Shown here in pieces: positions 1-8,606 of a DNA stretch of 64,000 nt. The notes under the pieces were generated by a model. The model was given only the letters and a program-made list of their open reading frames with translations. It made no database searches and was not told where the DNA came from. Origin of the DNA: an uncultured Prevotella sp. (GTDB taxonomy: Bacteria; Bacteroidota; Bacteroidia; Bacteroidales; Bacteroidaceae); contig CAMIVY010000001.1 of NCBI GenBank assembly GCA_946402275.1, positions 62,001-126,000 of the forward strand, written 5' to 3'. Numbering within the stretch: the first letter of the stretch is position 1; every line of letters starts with the position of its first letter. Made by a program: the position numbers and the translations under genes.

Positions 1-73
1 CCTCCTTGGCTAGGATGGCACCAGTAAAGAGACCACCCAATCCTGCTCCGATAATAACAACAGACTTTTTCAT
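1..73 (-). CDS. Second phytoene desaturase-like flavoprotein, N-terminal fragment (runs off window)
   Basis: The minus strand opens an ATG at 71-73, ten bases after the stop of the neighbouring flavoprotein gene. The first 24 residues contain an FAD dinucleotide-binding motif, IIGAGLGGLFTGAILAKE, closely parallel to the start of the upstream gene product. It is therefore probably a paralogous NAD(P)/FAD-dependent oxidoreductase of the phytoene desaturase/isomerase type, co-transcribed as part of the polyene cluster. The rest lies outside the window, so length, completeness and substrate cannot be judged. The fragment is too short for the ORF track. Confidence 0.7.
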   Translation of the reverse strand, partial: MKKSVVIIGAGLGGLFTGAILAKE

Positions 74-83
74 TCTTTGAACT

Positions 84-1616
84 CTATGATTTATTCGCAG
101 CGAGTATCTGTTGGTAGATTTTCTCTGCTGTCAAGAACTCACTGCATGTCACAATAGTACCTATGATTACTCCCAGAATTCCGTGGGAATTGATATTTTG
201 TCCTGTTTGGAAGACATTGGGGACTTTCGTCCTTTGAGGCACTCTACAAGCAACTCCCAAATGAATGTCACGAGCCACGCCATACATGGAACCTCCTTCC
301 GTTCCTGTATAGTCCTGATAGGTCAAAGGCGTAGAAGTGTAGTAATGCTTAATGCTGTCACGCAGGCCTGGGAATTCCTGTTCTACTGCATCAAGCAGAA
401 TATCAGCCTTACGTTGCTTAAAGGCTTCATAGTCAGCGCCACGATGTCCAACCTTAGTTCCTATCCATTGTTTCACTTCCAACATCTGCATATAGGAAAT
501 GATGACTCCCGTCTGGGCATAACGAGGGGTATAGGGTGACGATGGATAAATGACGGGGGGATTTTCACTGCAGAAATGCATATATAGATAGCCCTTGGGC
601 CATGATGTTTCATCGTATTGTTCACAGTTCCAAGGACTTTCCAATCGATAGCCATAGAAGTTGTAGTTCTGATATGGCATAGTATTTTCTTTGAACTCTA
701 GATAAATGGAAAAGCTGCCTACTGTCTGAGGCATGTCGTTTATGCGCTGACGGAAAGCAGGACGAATGAGTTTAGTATCCAATAGCTCCAGTGTCCGCAT
801 GGGATGGGCATCAGAGATGAAATAGTCAGCAGCCATCAACTCTGTCCCGTTGATTTCGACGCCCGTAGCATGATAGTCGTCACAGACTATCTTTGTGACT
901 TTACTCCTATTGAGCACCCGTCCACCATACTTCTCTATAGTATGAATGAGTGACTTTGCAATACTGTCACTGCCACCTGCAACACGATAGGCACTCTGGT
1001 TATAGAAGTCCATGATGAAGGCATGAGTAGAGAAGGGTGTCTTATCCTTCTCAGCTGCATAAAGCGGCAGACTACCTACCAGTACTTTCGCTAGTTCAGG
1101 GTCGGTTATGATGCTGTCAATGACCTCATTGATAGAGCGCATGAGGTATTCGGTATTGATAGCTGCATCGCTCTCTGCATGTTTCAAGGAGTGAAGCGTA
1201 GAAGCTCCTGCTACCTTCTCAACCAAATCGAAATAATGTACCAAATTTTCATACTGATGAGGAAAATATTCAGTCATCTGCTGGATGAACGCATCACGCC
1301 CTTGGGCAAAACGATAGCGACGACCATTGAGTGCAATTACCTCATAACCATCGGCATCGAGGGGCGATAGTTGGATGTCTTTCTTCACTTCAAGGTATTG
1401 CAACAGCATATCGAGCGTCTGACCATCAGCGGCACTGCCTATGAAGTGCATACCTGTCTCAAAACGGGCGCCATGACGTGAGAAGCATTGCAAACAGCCT
1501 CCCAACTGCTGACCTTGTTCCAGCACAGTGACATCGTAACCATTCTTAGCAAGAATGACGCCACAGGTCAAGCCCCCCATGCCACTGCCTATGATGATAA
1601 CTTTCTTTTTAGACAT
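84..1616 (-). CDS. Phytoene desaturase-like NAD(P)/FAD-dependent oxidoreductase
   Basis: This 510-residue protein begins with a classical Rossmann FAD motif (IIIGSGMGGLTCGVILAK) and an acidic beta-2 end (TVLEQG). It ends with the CrtI-type C-terminal flavin motif (VFQTGQNINSHGILG), and its length is normal for the CrtI/CrtD/retinol saturase superfamily. In a polyene cluster such a protein could act on the conjugated chain or on a precursor; the exact reaction is not known from sequence. It overlaps the upstream glycosyltransferase-acyltransferase gene by 8 bp and lies 10 bp before a paralogue. Family assignment is secure. The link to aryl-polyene maturation is inferred from neighbourhood. Confidence 0.85.
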   Translation of the reverse strand: MSKKKVIIIGSGMGGLTCGVILAKNGYDVTVLEQGQQLGGCLQCFSRHGARFETGMHFIGSAADGQTLDMLLQYLEVKKDIQLSPLDADGYEVIALNGRRYRFAQGRDAFIQQMTEYFPHQYENLVHYFDLVEKVAGASTLHSLKHAESDAAINTEYLMRSINEVIDSIITDPELAKVLVGSLPLYAAEKDKTPFSTHAFIMDFYNQSAYRVAGGSDSIAKSLIHTIEKYGGRVLNRSKVTKIVCDDYHATGVEINGTELMAADYFISDAHPMRTLELLDTKLIRPAFRQRINDMPQTVGSFSIYLEFKENTMPYQNYNFYGYRLESPWNCEQYDETSWPKGYLYMHFCSENPPVIYPSSPYTPRYAQTGVIISYMQMLEVKQWIGTKVGHRGADYEAFKQRKADILLDAVEQEFPGLRDSIKHYYTSTPLTYQDYTGTEGGSMYGVARDIHLGVACRVPQRTKVPNVFQTGQNINSHGILGVIIGTIVTCSEFLTAEKIYQQILAANKS

Positions 1617-3159
1617 GCTGTTCTATCTGATTACATAATTGTTCATACCACTTGACATAATATTTCCGCATCATAGATGCCTGCGTTTGAGTGTCCCCCA
1701 TCTTCTGCAAAGCTTCTTGAGTAATGGGGGCGCCCACCTCGACATGAATACGCCCTTTGTTAAGATGATAGGTACGCTTGGGCAGGATCTTGCCAGGACC
1801 ATAGAGACACATCGGCGTGATGCTAATCCCAAGTTCCTGAGCGATATGGAAAGCACCCTTATGGAAACGTCCGATGCTACAATCCTTGCTGCGTGTTCCC
1901 TCAGGATAGACTGCAATGCTATAGCCTCGATCCACCAAAGAGCGCAACTTGGGCATTAATTGATCGATACCGTCAGCAACAGGATAGAATTCTGCATGAC
2001 GAATAAGGAACCCATACAAGGGATTGTTCCATACCCATTCGTTGGTAAGAAATATTATGCGTGGTGAAAATATCAACTGACACGCCAAATCAATGTGCGA
2101 CTGATGATTACAGATAATTACAGAAGGTCCATGACACGTAAAATCACACTTTTCTCCTTGGTCAAAAAAATGAGCCTTATCAGATATGTTATATGTAAAG
2201 CACGTTCCAGGGATACCATGACTCAACATAATGAAACGCATGGAATGATAGATAAGGCGATGTAGGTTGTAGCGTTTCTTTTCTGTCATATGGCCTATTT
2301 TGACATAAACCCATACAGCAGGAGTAATTATGCAGAAACAAAAGAAAAACACGTACAGCAAAGAATAGACTGTTCGCACGATATTTGCAATCCACCGCCA
2401 AAGACGCAGAGGGAGGCCATAAACCACCGCTAGGAAGCATAAAATCGTATTCAACACACTGATGCGGGCAAAATCTTTCCCTGGGCGGAAGTGGCTAACG
2501 CGCTCCTCGCTAGAGGGGTAATACACATCAATGGGTATCGACACTAACTGGACACCATGCCATGAGGCAAAGACCATCAATTCAAGTTCTGCCTCATAGC
2601 GCGATGTCAATAATGAGAGACCATAGAGCTTATGAAGCGGATAGAGGCGATAACCCGACTGAGTATCATCCAACTTGCGACCTGTCTGCAAATAGAACCA
2701 AAAATTCGAGAACTTATTAGCAAACTTGCTACCTCCAGAACGGTCTACACCTTCCAACTGACGACTTCCAATAATCAAAGCACCAGGATGTTTCTGGTTG
2801 GCAGTCAGGAAAAGGCTTATGTCACTGGAATAGTGCTGTCCGTCGCCATCAAGAGTAATTGCATATGAGAATCCCATCTCCAATGCACGTCTGAAACCTG
2901 CTCTCAGCGCATAGCCCTTGCCACGATTGGTGGCATATTCCACAAGTGTAATACCATCTATTTGGCGCAGTTCCACTGGCGTATTATCAGTAGAGCCGTC
3001 GTTGACAACAATGACATCGCGACACTCACGTAACGCATCACGAACCACAGCAGCTATTGTCCCACCATTGTTATAGGTGGGAATCACAACACATATTCCG
3101 CGATCATGAAGTGTCTGCTTTTGTTTGTCCTTATCTTTTGGCATCATATTTCCTGGCAA
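1609..3159 (-). CDS. Bifunctional family 2 glycosyltransferase / PlsC-type acyltransferase (ApeJ-like)
   Basis: The protein has 516 residues and two enzymes in one chain. Residues about 20-240 form a GT2 glycosyltransferase with VVIPTYNNGGTI, VVNDGSTDNT and the metal-binding DGDGQH. A hydrophobic stretch near 245-290 follows. The C-terminal half resembles 1-acylglycerol-3-phosphate acyltransferases, with NHQSHID (HX4D) and YPEGTRS. GT2-PlsC fusions of this kind are known from aryl-polyene clusters, where they are thought to help attach the polyene to a lipid-like membrane anchor. Overlaps of 16 bp upstream and 8 bp downstream indicate translational coupling. Sugar donor and acceptor are unknown. 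Confidence 0.85.
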   Translation of the reverse strand: MPGNMMPKDKDKQKQTLHDRGICVVIPTYNNGGTIAAVVRDALRECRDVIVVNDGSTDNTPVELRQIDGITLVEYATNRGKGYALRAGFRRALEMGFSYAITLDGDGQHYSSDISLFLTANQKHPGALIIGSRQLEGVDRSGGSKFANKFSNFWFYLQTGRKLDDTQSGYRLYPLHKLYGLSLLTSRYEAELELMVFASWHGVQLVSIPIDVYYPSSEERVSHFRPGKDFARISVLNTILCFLAVVYGLPLRLWRWIANIVRTVYSLLYVFFFCFCIITPAVWVYVKIGHMTEKKRYNLHRLIYHSMRFIMLSHGIPGTCFTYNISDKAHFFDQGEKCDFTCHGPSVIICNHQSHIDLACQLIFSPRIIFLTNEWVWNNPLYGFLIRHAEFYPVADGIDQLMPKLRSLVDRGYSIAVYPEGTRSKDCSIGRFHKGAFHIAQELGISITPMCLYGPGKILPKRTYHLNKGRIHVEVGAPITQEALQKMGDTQTQASMMRKYYVKWYEQLCNQIEQHV

Positions 3160-3521
3160 GTTAATGACAGTTTAGCTAATATTACTTCTGCTGCAAGCAC
3201 TTGAACCTGCAATCCACAAGTCTTACTGGCCTCATCAGAAATGATCTTTTCCATAACATATGTAACACGAGGTGTGGTCACTGGCGATATGACACTTAAG
3301 AACTTCACGTTCTTGACAGCTATGATAGTATAATGTTTCTGAGCATAGTCCTCCAACAGTTCCTTGGCTATCTGGATTATGCATACACCAGGTGTGATGG
3401 GCTCGTGAGGAAAGTGAGCCTGATAGATAAAGCTTTTCTCTTGAAGAAAAACATTGTATCGCACCGAGGGAGACGTTGTGTCTCTTTCGGTAATCACATA
3501 TAGATTATTGAGTAACTTCAT
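3144..3521 (-). CDS. Hotdog-fold 3-hydroxyacyl-ACP dehydratase-like protein (ApeI-like)
   Basis: At 125 residues this is the length of a single hotdog domain. It carries the FabA/FabZ-like active-site segment HFPHEPITPGV, in which the histidine is retained, followed by a long helix (IIQIAKELLED). Such a protein would dehydrate 3-hydroxyacyl-ACP intermediates so that each elongation cycle leaves a conjugated double bond. The gene overlaps both neighbours by about 16 bp. The cluster has a second hotdog dehydratase at 9045-9515 in which an expected histidine seems absent, so this one is the better candidate for the catalytic subunit. That assignment is inference from motif inspection. Confidence 0.75.
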   Translation of the reverse strand: MKLLNNLYVITERDTTSPSVRYNVFLQEKSFIYQAHFPHEPITPGVCIIQIAKELLEDYAQKHYTIIAVKNVKFLSVISPVTTPRVTYVMEKIISDEASKTCGLQVQVLAAEVILAKLSLTCQEI

Positions 3522-3930
3522 CTGCTATTGGAGTAAATTGATATGTAATTTGCTGGCGCTCGTTTCTATAACCATATTTACCATGCTGCAAACAACTCAT
3601 CAGTTGCACAAGGTCTTTCTTTAGTACACGACGGATATACCACTTGTCCATCATAGCTATAACGCTATACAAGTGTATTTTCTTACGACAAGGGTCGTAA
3701 CTAAAGTCTAGGGCAGTAATGCCAAACTCATTAAAAAGACTACCTTTAATAATACTCTTTTCGTTGACTAGTATGCACACCCCACTGATATATCCTCGAG
3801 ACATCTCGATATATGCCGAATAGCGTTTCCGTTCTCCTTCATTTGTGGGGAACGACAACTGTGCACTAGCCGTTATGAAACAAAACAGCAGGTCAATGCA
3901 CAGCAAATATCGAAGCATTGAGAGTCTCAT
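3505..3930 (-). CDS. Exported protein of unknown function in the polyene cluster
   Basis: This 141-residue protein starts with a likely Sec signal peptide (hydrophobic LLCIDLLFCFITA followed by SAQ). The mature part is about 115 residues with no motif I recognise. The gene overlaps the LolA-like gene by 38 bp and the dehydratase gene by 17 bp, so it is embedded in the operon and probably made in step with them. Its position beside a LolA-like carrier suggests a periplasmic or outer-membrane role in moving or anchoring the finished lipid-linked polyene. That is inference; the protein is unrecognised. Confidence 0.7.
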   Translation of the reverse strand: MRLSMLRYLLCIDLLFCFITASAQLSFPTNEGERKRYSAYIEMSRGYISGVCILVNEKSIIKGSLFNEFGITALDFSYDPCRKKIHLYSVIAMMDKWYIRRVLKKDLVQLMSCLQHGKYGYRNERQQITYQFTPIADEVTQ

Positions 3931-4513
3931 TAGTACGGATGTTTTTGAGGTTTATTACTGTTTTGTCACCATTCTTTTCTATCATCTCCACGCAACTTAC
4001 CACAGCACATTGCGGATTGAAGTGCAACACTATCCTCTGAAATATCTGTCGCATATCCTTACGTTGGGGAATCTGTGTAGCAATCCATTCGCTATTGTTT
4101 ATAGTTATTGTCGTCTTGAAAGTCTTATTATCTAAAAGACTGTTACCTACCACGCTGCTCATCATAATACGAGCTATCTCGCGGAAAATTTTGTTTTGGT
4201 TGACATCAATGACATCATTGCGTTGCTGGTTTTTCAGCAATACTTTGTCACCATTTAAAACAAAAGTGTACGTGTAAGGATTAGTATATTCCCAACGCAG
4301 TTTGTTGCTCTGCTGATAGTACATCTTGCCTTGCGCCAACATTTCCTCATTGAGCATTTTTAAGTGCTTGATCTGCACGAAATCGCACTGCAGTGTTTTC
4401 GTCGCAGCTGCAGCCTGATTAACGCGTTGGCGTATCTGTGCGTCGTTAAGCGTCTGTGCCGATACTGACAAAACACATATGAAAGTCCATAGAAGTAACG
4501 AGTATTTCTTCAT
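3893..4513 (-). CDS. LolA-like outer-membrane lipoprotein carrier (ApeL-like)
   Basis: This is a 206-residue secreted protein. A signal peptide (LLLWTFICVLSVSAQ) is followed by a LolA-type beta-barrel half with features such as LQCDFVQIKHLKMLNEEMLAQGKMYY and LRWEYTNPYTYTFVLNGDKVLL, which match the lipid-carrier fold shared by LolA and LolB. General LolA moves lipoproteins across the periplasm. A cluster-encoded copy is a recurrent part of aryl-polyene loci, where it probably carries the polyene-lipid. It lies 12 bp after the small DMT-type gene and overlaps the next gene. Fold assignment is firm; the cargo is inferred. Confidence 0.85.
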   Translation of the reverse strand: MKKYSLLLWTFICVLSVSAQTLNDAQIRQRVNQAAAATKTLQCDFVQIKHLKMLNEEMLAQGKMYYQQSNKLRWEYTNPYTYTFVLNGDKVLLKNQQRNDVIDVNQNKIFREIARIMMSSVVGNSLLDNKTFKTTITINNSEWIATQIPQRKDMRQIFQRIVLHFNPQCAVVSCVEMIEKNGDKTVINLKNIRTNETLNASIFAVH

Positions 4514-4525
4514 ATTACTATATTA

Positions 4526-4879
4526 CTATTTTGCAATTAAGAAACAACCAATCATAATAAAAGCAACACCCAGCCACTTCGCAGTCGACACCTCTTCATG
4601 GAAGAACATGATAGCTGCAAACATACCGAAGACATAACTCAGACTGAGCATCGGATAAGATGCACTGAAAGGAAAGTTTTTTACGATATAAGCCCACAAC
4701 AGCGATGCAGCACCAAAGAACAATCCACATGCAGCAAACTGCCAATTGACAAGTAAACTTGTAAAAAAAACACGCGACCAGCTGAATGCAGGCATACGCA
4801 TCATGGCGTATTTAAAAAACACCTGTCCACCTGTGAGCAGGATGCTCTGTAATATTGCGTATGGTATTATTCTCCACAT
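4526..4879 (-). CDS. Small four-helix DMT/EamA-type membrane protein
   Basis: The protein has 117 residues and is almost entirely hydrophobic, with four predicted membrane helices (around residues 4-24, 37-60, 70-92 and 97-116). The pattern, including SASYPMLSLSYVFGMFAAIMFFHE and WLGVAFIMIGCFLI, matches half-size EamA or EmrE-like members of the drug/metabolite transporter superfamily. These work as dimers, and some flip lipid-linked sugars. The gene overlaps the 3' end of the ketosynthase gene by 13 bp. A flippase for a lipid-linked polyene or its sugar donor is an attractive inference, but transport of another small molecule is equally possible. Confidence 0.75.
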   Translation of the reverse strand: MWRIIPYAILQSILLTGGQVFFKYAMMRMPAFSWSRVFFTSLLVNWQFAACGLFFGAASLLWAYIVKNFPFSASYPMLSLSYVFGMFAAIMFFHEEVSTAKWLGVAFIMIGCFLIAK

Positions 4880-6639
4880 GACAGTACGATGGCTTTAGAC
4901 TTGATAACAGGAACGCTAGGGTATCCCAGTCGCTCCATAACATGACGAAATAATGGTGTTGACTCGTCGTGGCATCCTACGAGTACGGTCTTACACTTGC
5001 CGCTCTTTAGCAATAACTCGGCATCGTGCAACGCCCACTCCATGGAGGATTCGTCTTGCGTATAGGTAACATTATACCCATGGCAACCTAATCTGATAGC
5101 TACATTGCTGCTAATCGTGTTGTGGGTGCTCTGCATGAAGAAGGTGGGCTTCAGCATGGTTTCGCCTTCTTCTATCAACTGACGAAGTAGTTGTTCTGAA
5201 CTCTCAAGACACCCCATAGAAGTGGCTGTGACAATGGCATCAGGCTGATTGATGCCAGCTTGTTTTAGTGCCTTCAGCGACGAGAGCAGCGAGCTCTTCA
5301 TAATCTTACCCATGCGACGGGCCTCTAAGGGTTTGACATAGTCACGAATCTCGGTCAGTTCATTCTCACTATTTATTTCCACTTCCGCCAGCACATGCAC
5401 GTCAGTTGTTTGAGTAGCTATTGTTGCTGGGGGGGTGTGCGGTAAGCGTGAAAAAACCAGCGACGTGTCGTTACCTCCAAAGCCAAAGGAGTTGCAAAGA
5501 ATGTTTTCAAGAGGATAACTGTCAACACCCATGGTGGGAACTACCCCACCCTCTATAGGTTGCGACCAGTTGAGGTTGGCTGGAACAAATTGATGAGTCA
5601 AGGCCAACAGACAGATGACAGCCTCAATACTGCCCGAAGCGCTGGTGGTATGTCCCGTAAATGATTTAGTAGAACTGACCAACGGCATTTTGCCTGCAAA
5701 GACGCGCTGCAATGCAACACTTTCTGAGAGGTCATTATTGGGAGTACCAGTACCGTGGGCATTAACATATTGGATATCAGTTGGGTGTAGGCCGGCCTCA
5801 TGTAGTGCTTCCGTCATTGCCAAATAGGCACCCTCACCGTTGTCTGACGATGCTGTTTGGTGAAATGCGTCACATGCATTACCATAGCCTGTCAAGTAAG
5901 CATGGAACTCTACCTTACGTCGCAGGGCATGTTCCTCCGTTTCCATCACCAGAAAAGCAGCACCTTCGCCGAGGTTCAGTCCTGCACGAGTAGCATCAAA
6001 AGGACGACAAGGCTCATGATCCAATATCATCAACGAGTTGAAACCATTGAGGTGGAATATGGAAAGTGCCTCTGAACCTCCCGCAACAACCATGTCACAC
6101 TCGCCTGCTTCCAACAGACGGGCACCAAACAATAGTGCGTTAGCTGCGGAGGAACATGCAGTAGAGATTGTGGTATACTTCGTAAAAATGTTGAAGTAGT
6201 CTGCCATCAGACGGGTGTTGCTACCAGCACTATGATATTCCATGCTGTGAAGGGCTTCGTCAGAATGTTCAAAATCATGGAAGAATCTCTCAGTGATGTC
6301 CATGCCGGCTACTGTTGTCCCAGAAACGAGAATAAGTCGGAGAGCCTTTTCCTTTACCATCTCTGCAGAAACACCAGCATCTGCCAATGCCTGACGAATT
6401 GCCATGATACCCATCAGGGTAGTACGACTAATCAGGAGGTCGCTAACTCCCAGTAGAGTGCGCATCTCATCATTCGACATAGGAACCTCTGCAACAGGTA
6501 GTTCGCTATGGCTTGAATGGAGATAACGGATGCGTGCAATTCCAGACTGCTTTTGGCGTAGTGACTGCAACACTTGTTGCTTATCTACACCAATGGCACA
6601 TACTATACCTTCACCTGTTATAACGATATGCTTCTTCAC
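4867..6639 (-). CDS. Ketosynthase fused to a second ketosynthase-like domain (aryl-polyene elongation)
   Basis: At 590 residues this is about 190 longer than a FabF-type enzyme. Residues 1 to about 400 form a complete beta-ketoacyl-ACP synthase with the Cys-His-His triad in STACSSA (Cys162), NAHGTGTP (His295) and FTGH (His330). Residues about 405-590 form a second, short domain (MGKIMKSSLLSSLKALKQAG, ATSMGCLESSE, TFFMQSTHNT) resembling the separate ketosynthase N-terminal-like proteins of APE clusters. The enzyme condenses malonyl units on the growing polyene. It overlaps the upstream ACP gene by 4 bp and the downstream DMT gene by 13 bp. The extra domain lacks an obvious triad and is probably structural. 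Confidence 0.85.
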   Translation of the reverse strand: MKKHIVITGEGIVCAIGVDKQQVLQSLRQKQSGIARIRYLHSSHSELPVAEVPMSNDEMRTLLGVSDLLISRTTLMGIMAIRQALADAGVSAEMVKEKALRLILVSGTTVAGMDITERFFHDFEHSDEALHSMEYHSAGSNTRLMADYFNIFTKYTTISTACSSAANALLFGARLLEAGECDMVVAGGSEALSIFHLNGFNSLMILDHEPCRPFDATRAGLNLGEGAAFLVMETEEHALRRKVEFHAYLTGYGNACDAFHQTASSDNGEGAYLAMTEALHEAGLHPTDIQYVNAHGTGTPNNDLSESVALQRVFAGKMPLVSSTKSFTGHTTSASGSIEAVICLLALTHQFVPANLNWSQPIEGGVVPTMGVDSYPLENILCNSFGFGGNDTSLVFSRLPHTPPATIATQTTDVHVLAEVEINSENELTEIRDYVKPLEARRMGKIMKSSLLSSLKALKQAGINQPDAIVTATSMGCLESSEQLLRQLIEEGETMLKPTFFMQSTHNTISSNVAIRLGCHGYNVTYTQDESSMEWALHDAELLLKSGKCKTVLVGCHDESTPLFRHVMERLGYPSVPVIKSKAIVLSCGE

Positions 6640-6893
6640 TTGGTGCGATGATTACTAACGTATTCAGCAATAGTACGAATATTCTTGAAGATAGCCCTGC
6701 CCTCTGCAGGGTTAGCCAGTTTGATACCATAGGCCTTCTCCAGTAAAACAATGAGTTCAAGGGCATCAATAGAGTCAAGCCCCAGACCTCCCCCAAAGAG
6801 TGCATTATCTGCATTAATGTCATCAGGCGTCATCTCTTCCAGATTAAGCGCATCAATTATCTTCTCTTTTAATTCTAAAATCAATTCTTCCAT
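6636..6893 (-). CDS. Acyl carrier protein (first of two)
   Basis: This 85-residue acidic protein shows the phosphopantetheine attachment motif LGLDSIDALELIVLLEKAYG, with the serine in DSID. It carries growing acyl chains as a thioester for the cluster ketosynthases. The gene is sandwiched between two ketosynthase genes, 3 bp after one and overlapping the other by 4 bp, which suggests close stoichiometric coupling. Aryl-polyene clusters usually have two ACPs, and the second is at 10384-10635. Which ACP carries the starter and which the extender cannot be told from sequence. Confidence 0.92.
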   Translation of the reverse strand: MEELILELKEKIIDALNLEEMTPDDINADNALFGGGLGLDSIDALELIVLLEKAYGIKLANPAEGRAIFKNIRTIAEYVSNHRTK

Positions 6894-6896
6894 ATT

Positions 6897-8606
6897 TTAT
6901 TTTCTTTTACTTTTTACAATCAGTTTTAATTCTGATTCAAAATTACTTTCGTCTTCATAGTCTATCCATCCAGCTAAAACACTTTGCAAACTATCATCTA
7001 AGAACGTCGAGGCCAGCACTTGGTGCATCATGTATTCGTCCTTATTGGGCAAGATATAGAAAGAAGTCTCAGAATGAAAACCATTGCGGACTGCTATTTC
7101 GCCACAAACGATATTAGGCAGGGTGTAAACAAACAATGAAGGACTGGGGAAATAGCCACTGCCAAGAGTTATGCTTTTGGCATATTCGCGATCAACCCAT
7201 ACGGATGAAGAGTGATTAAAAAGTACCACCGCCCTGTCAGCACTTTGCTGAAGTCGAGGACAATCTTGATTTAGTAACAATTCACTGGCAACAAACCCTA
7301 ATTGGCTCAGCCGATCCATCTTGTAAAACTTGGGATAAGAGCCTATATAACGCTTATAGATGTCAACTAGGATATTGTTTGCCGATGTGTCTATCTCAAT
7401 TTGTTTGCCGTCAATTGTAGCCCCACTGGGGATTATTTTGACACTATGGACAACGTTGTAGTCACAACTGTGATTTTTCCCAGAATCTTTTCTGTCATCA
7501 CTACTAGCATTCATATATATTGCTGCATTGCATCCTCCAAAGCCTGAGATGATTTTAACGAACGACCGCTTGCTAACACTTATTGGATTAGCAGAGATTC
7601 TGACTTTTCCTGATACGCCAACTTCGCTGAAGCCACGGGTGCCCAACAGTTCACCATGACTAACGGAATACATGGTGATGATGGTTTCAAGAATTCCAGA
7701 GGCACCTAAGGTGTGACCATAATAACCTTTCAGGGTGTTTATAGGAATAGCAGACAAACCTGAAGCAACTATTGCCCTCGACTCCATTTGGTCGTTATAC
7801 ATGGTAGCAGTACCATGAACATTGACAGCAGAAAGTTCGGCGAGATCTATGCCCTCGGTGACATACTTGATGGCTGTGGTACAGCCCTCTCCCTTTGGTG
7901 AAGGACTGGTAATATGATATCCATCATTGCGAATAGCACCTCTGACTATCTGCCACGAATCGGTTTCTGGTTTGTTGGCACTCAAAATCAGCGTTGCTGC
8001 GGCTTCACCCAAATTCAAGCCAAGACGTTCAATATCAAACGGACGACAAGGCTGGGGAGACAGGGCCTTTAGCGACTGAAATCCGGACACTGCGAAATGA
8101 CTGATGATATCGCAGCCAACAACGATGGCTGTATCATAGCAGCCATTTTCCAACATACGTTGAGCTGTAACGAGAGCAGCCACACCTGAAATACATGCAT
8201 TGCATACCACAAGCGGTGGAGTATTGATTCCTAATAATGAAGCAATCCGATGGGCAGACTCTGCAGGTTGTAAGGATCCGTAATCGGCAGCGGAAAGCTG
8301 ATCAATATTGGCTTTGGTGGTACTGACAATGAACAGAGTGTTAGGACTGCTAAGGTCAACATGACAGTCATGTAGTGCCCGGCTGACGCTTTGATAAAGT
8401 AGCGACTCAAACCAGGTCAGCCCGCTGACTATCAGCTGTTGGCGTTGTTGAGGAGTGAATCGCGAAGCAACATAGTCATCGTCACTCCTACCCGAATAGC
8501 TTGCATAAGATGTAAGCGCAGAACGTCCCTCACAAAGGGCTTTGTAGTTCTCCGCCGTTGTCACACCTAATGGTGACATCACATTATCTGCCAAACAATA
8601 TACCAT
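6897..8606 (-). CDS. Beta-ketoacyl synthase with C-terminal extension
   Basis: The product has 569 residues. The N-terminal 370 residues form a ketosynthase with NACISG (Cys138), NVHGTAT (His264) and YYGHTLGASG (His298), so the triad is intact although the context is divergent from FabF. About 200 further residues follow, including SLFVYTLPNIVCGEIAVRNG, which looks like a decayed ketosynthase-like half and is reminiscent of the fusion in the neighbouring 590-residue enzyme. It may form a heterodimer with another cluster ketosynthase or act in chain initiation. It overlaps the thioesterase gene by one base (TAATG type) and precedes the ACP gene by 3 bp. Confidence 0.82.
   Translation of the reverse strand: MVYCLADNVMSPLGVTTAENYKALCEGRSALTSYASYSGRSDDDYVASRFTPQQRQQLIVSGLTWFESLLYQSVSRALHDCHVDLSSPNTLFIVSTTKANIDQLSAADYGSLQPAESAHRIASLLGINTPPLVVCNACISGVAALVTAQRMLENGCYDTAIVVGCDIISHFAVSGFQSLKALSPQPCRPFDIERLGLNLGEAAATLILSANKPETDSWQIVRGAIRNDGYHITSPSPKGEGCTTAIKYVTEGIDLAELSAVNVHGTATMYNDQMESRAIVASGLSAIPINTLKGYYGHTLGASGILETIITMYSVSHGELLGTRGFSEVGVSGKVRISANPISVSKRSFVKIISGFGGCNAAIYMNASSDDRKDSGKNHSCDYNVVHSVKIIPSGATIDGKQIEIDTSANNILVDIYKRYIGSYPKFYKMDRLSQLGFVASELLLNQDCPRLQQSADRAVVLFNHSSSVWVDREYAKSITLGSGYFPSPSLFVYTLPNIVCGEIAVRNGFHSETSFYILPNKDEYMMHQVLASTFLDDSLQSVLAGWIDYEDESNFESELKLIVKSKRK

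Noticed and set aside
4512-4535. TATTACTA tandem as another heptamer tract
   Set aside because: The unit is eight bases and only two copies are present, so it does not belong to the seven-base set.
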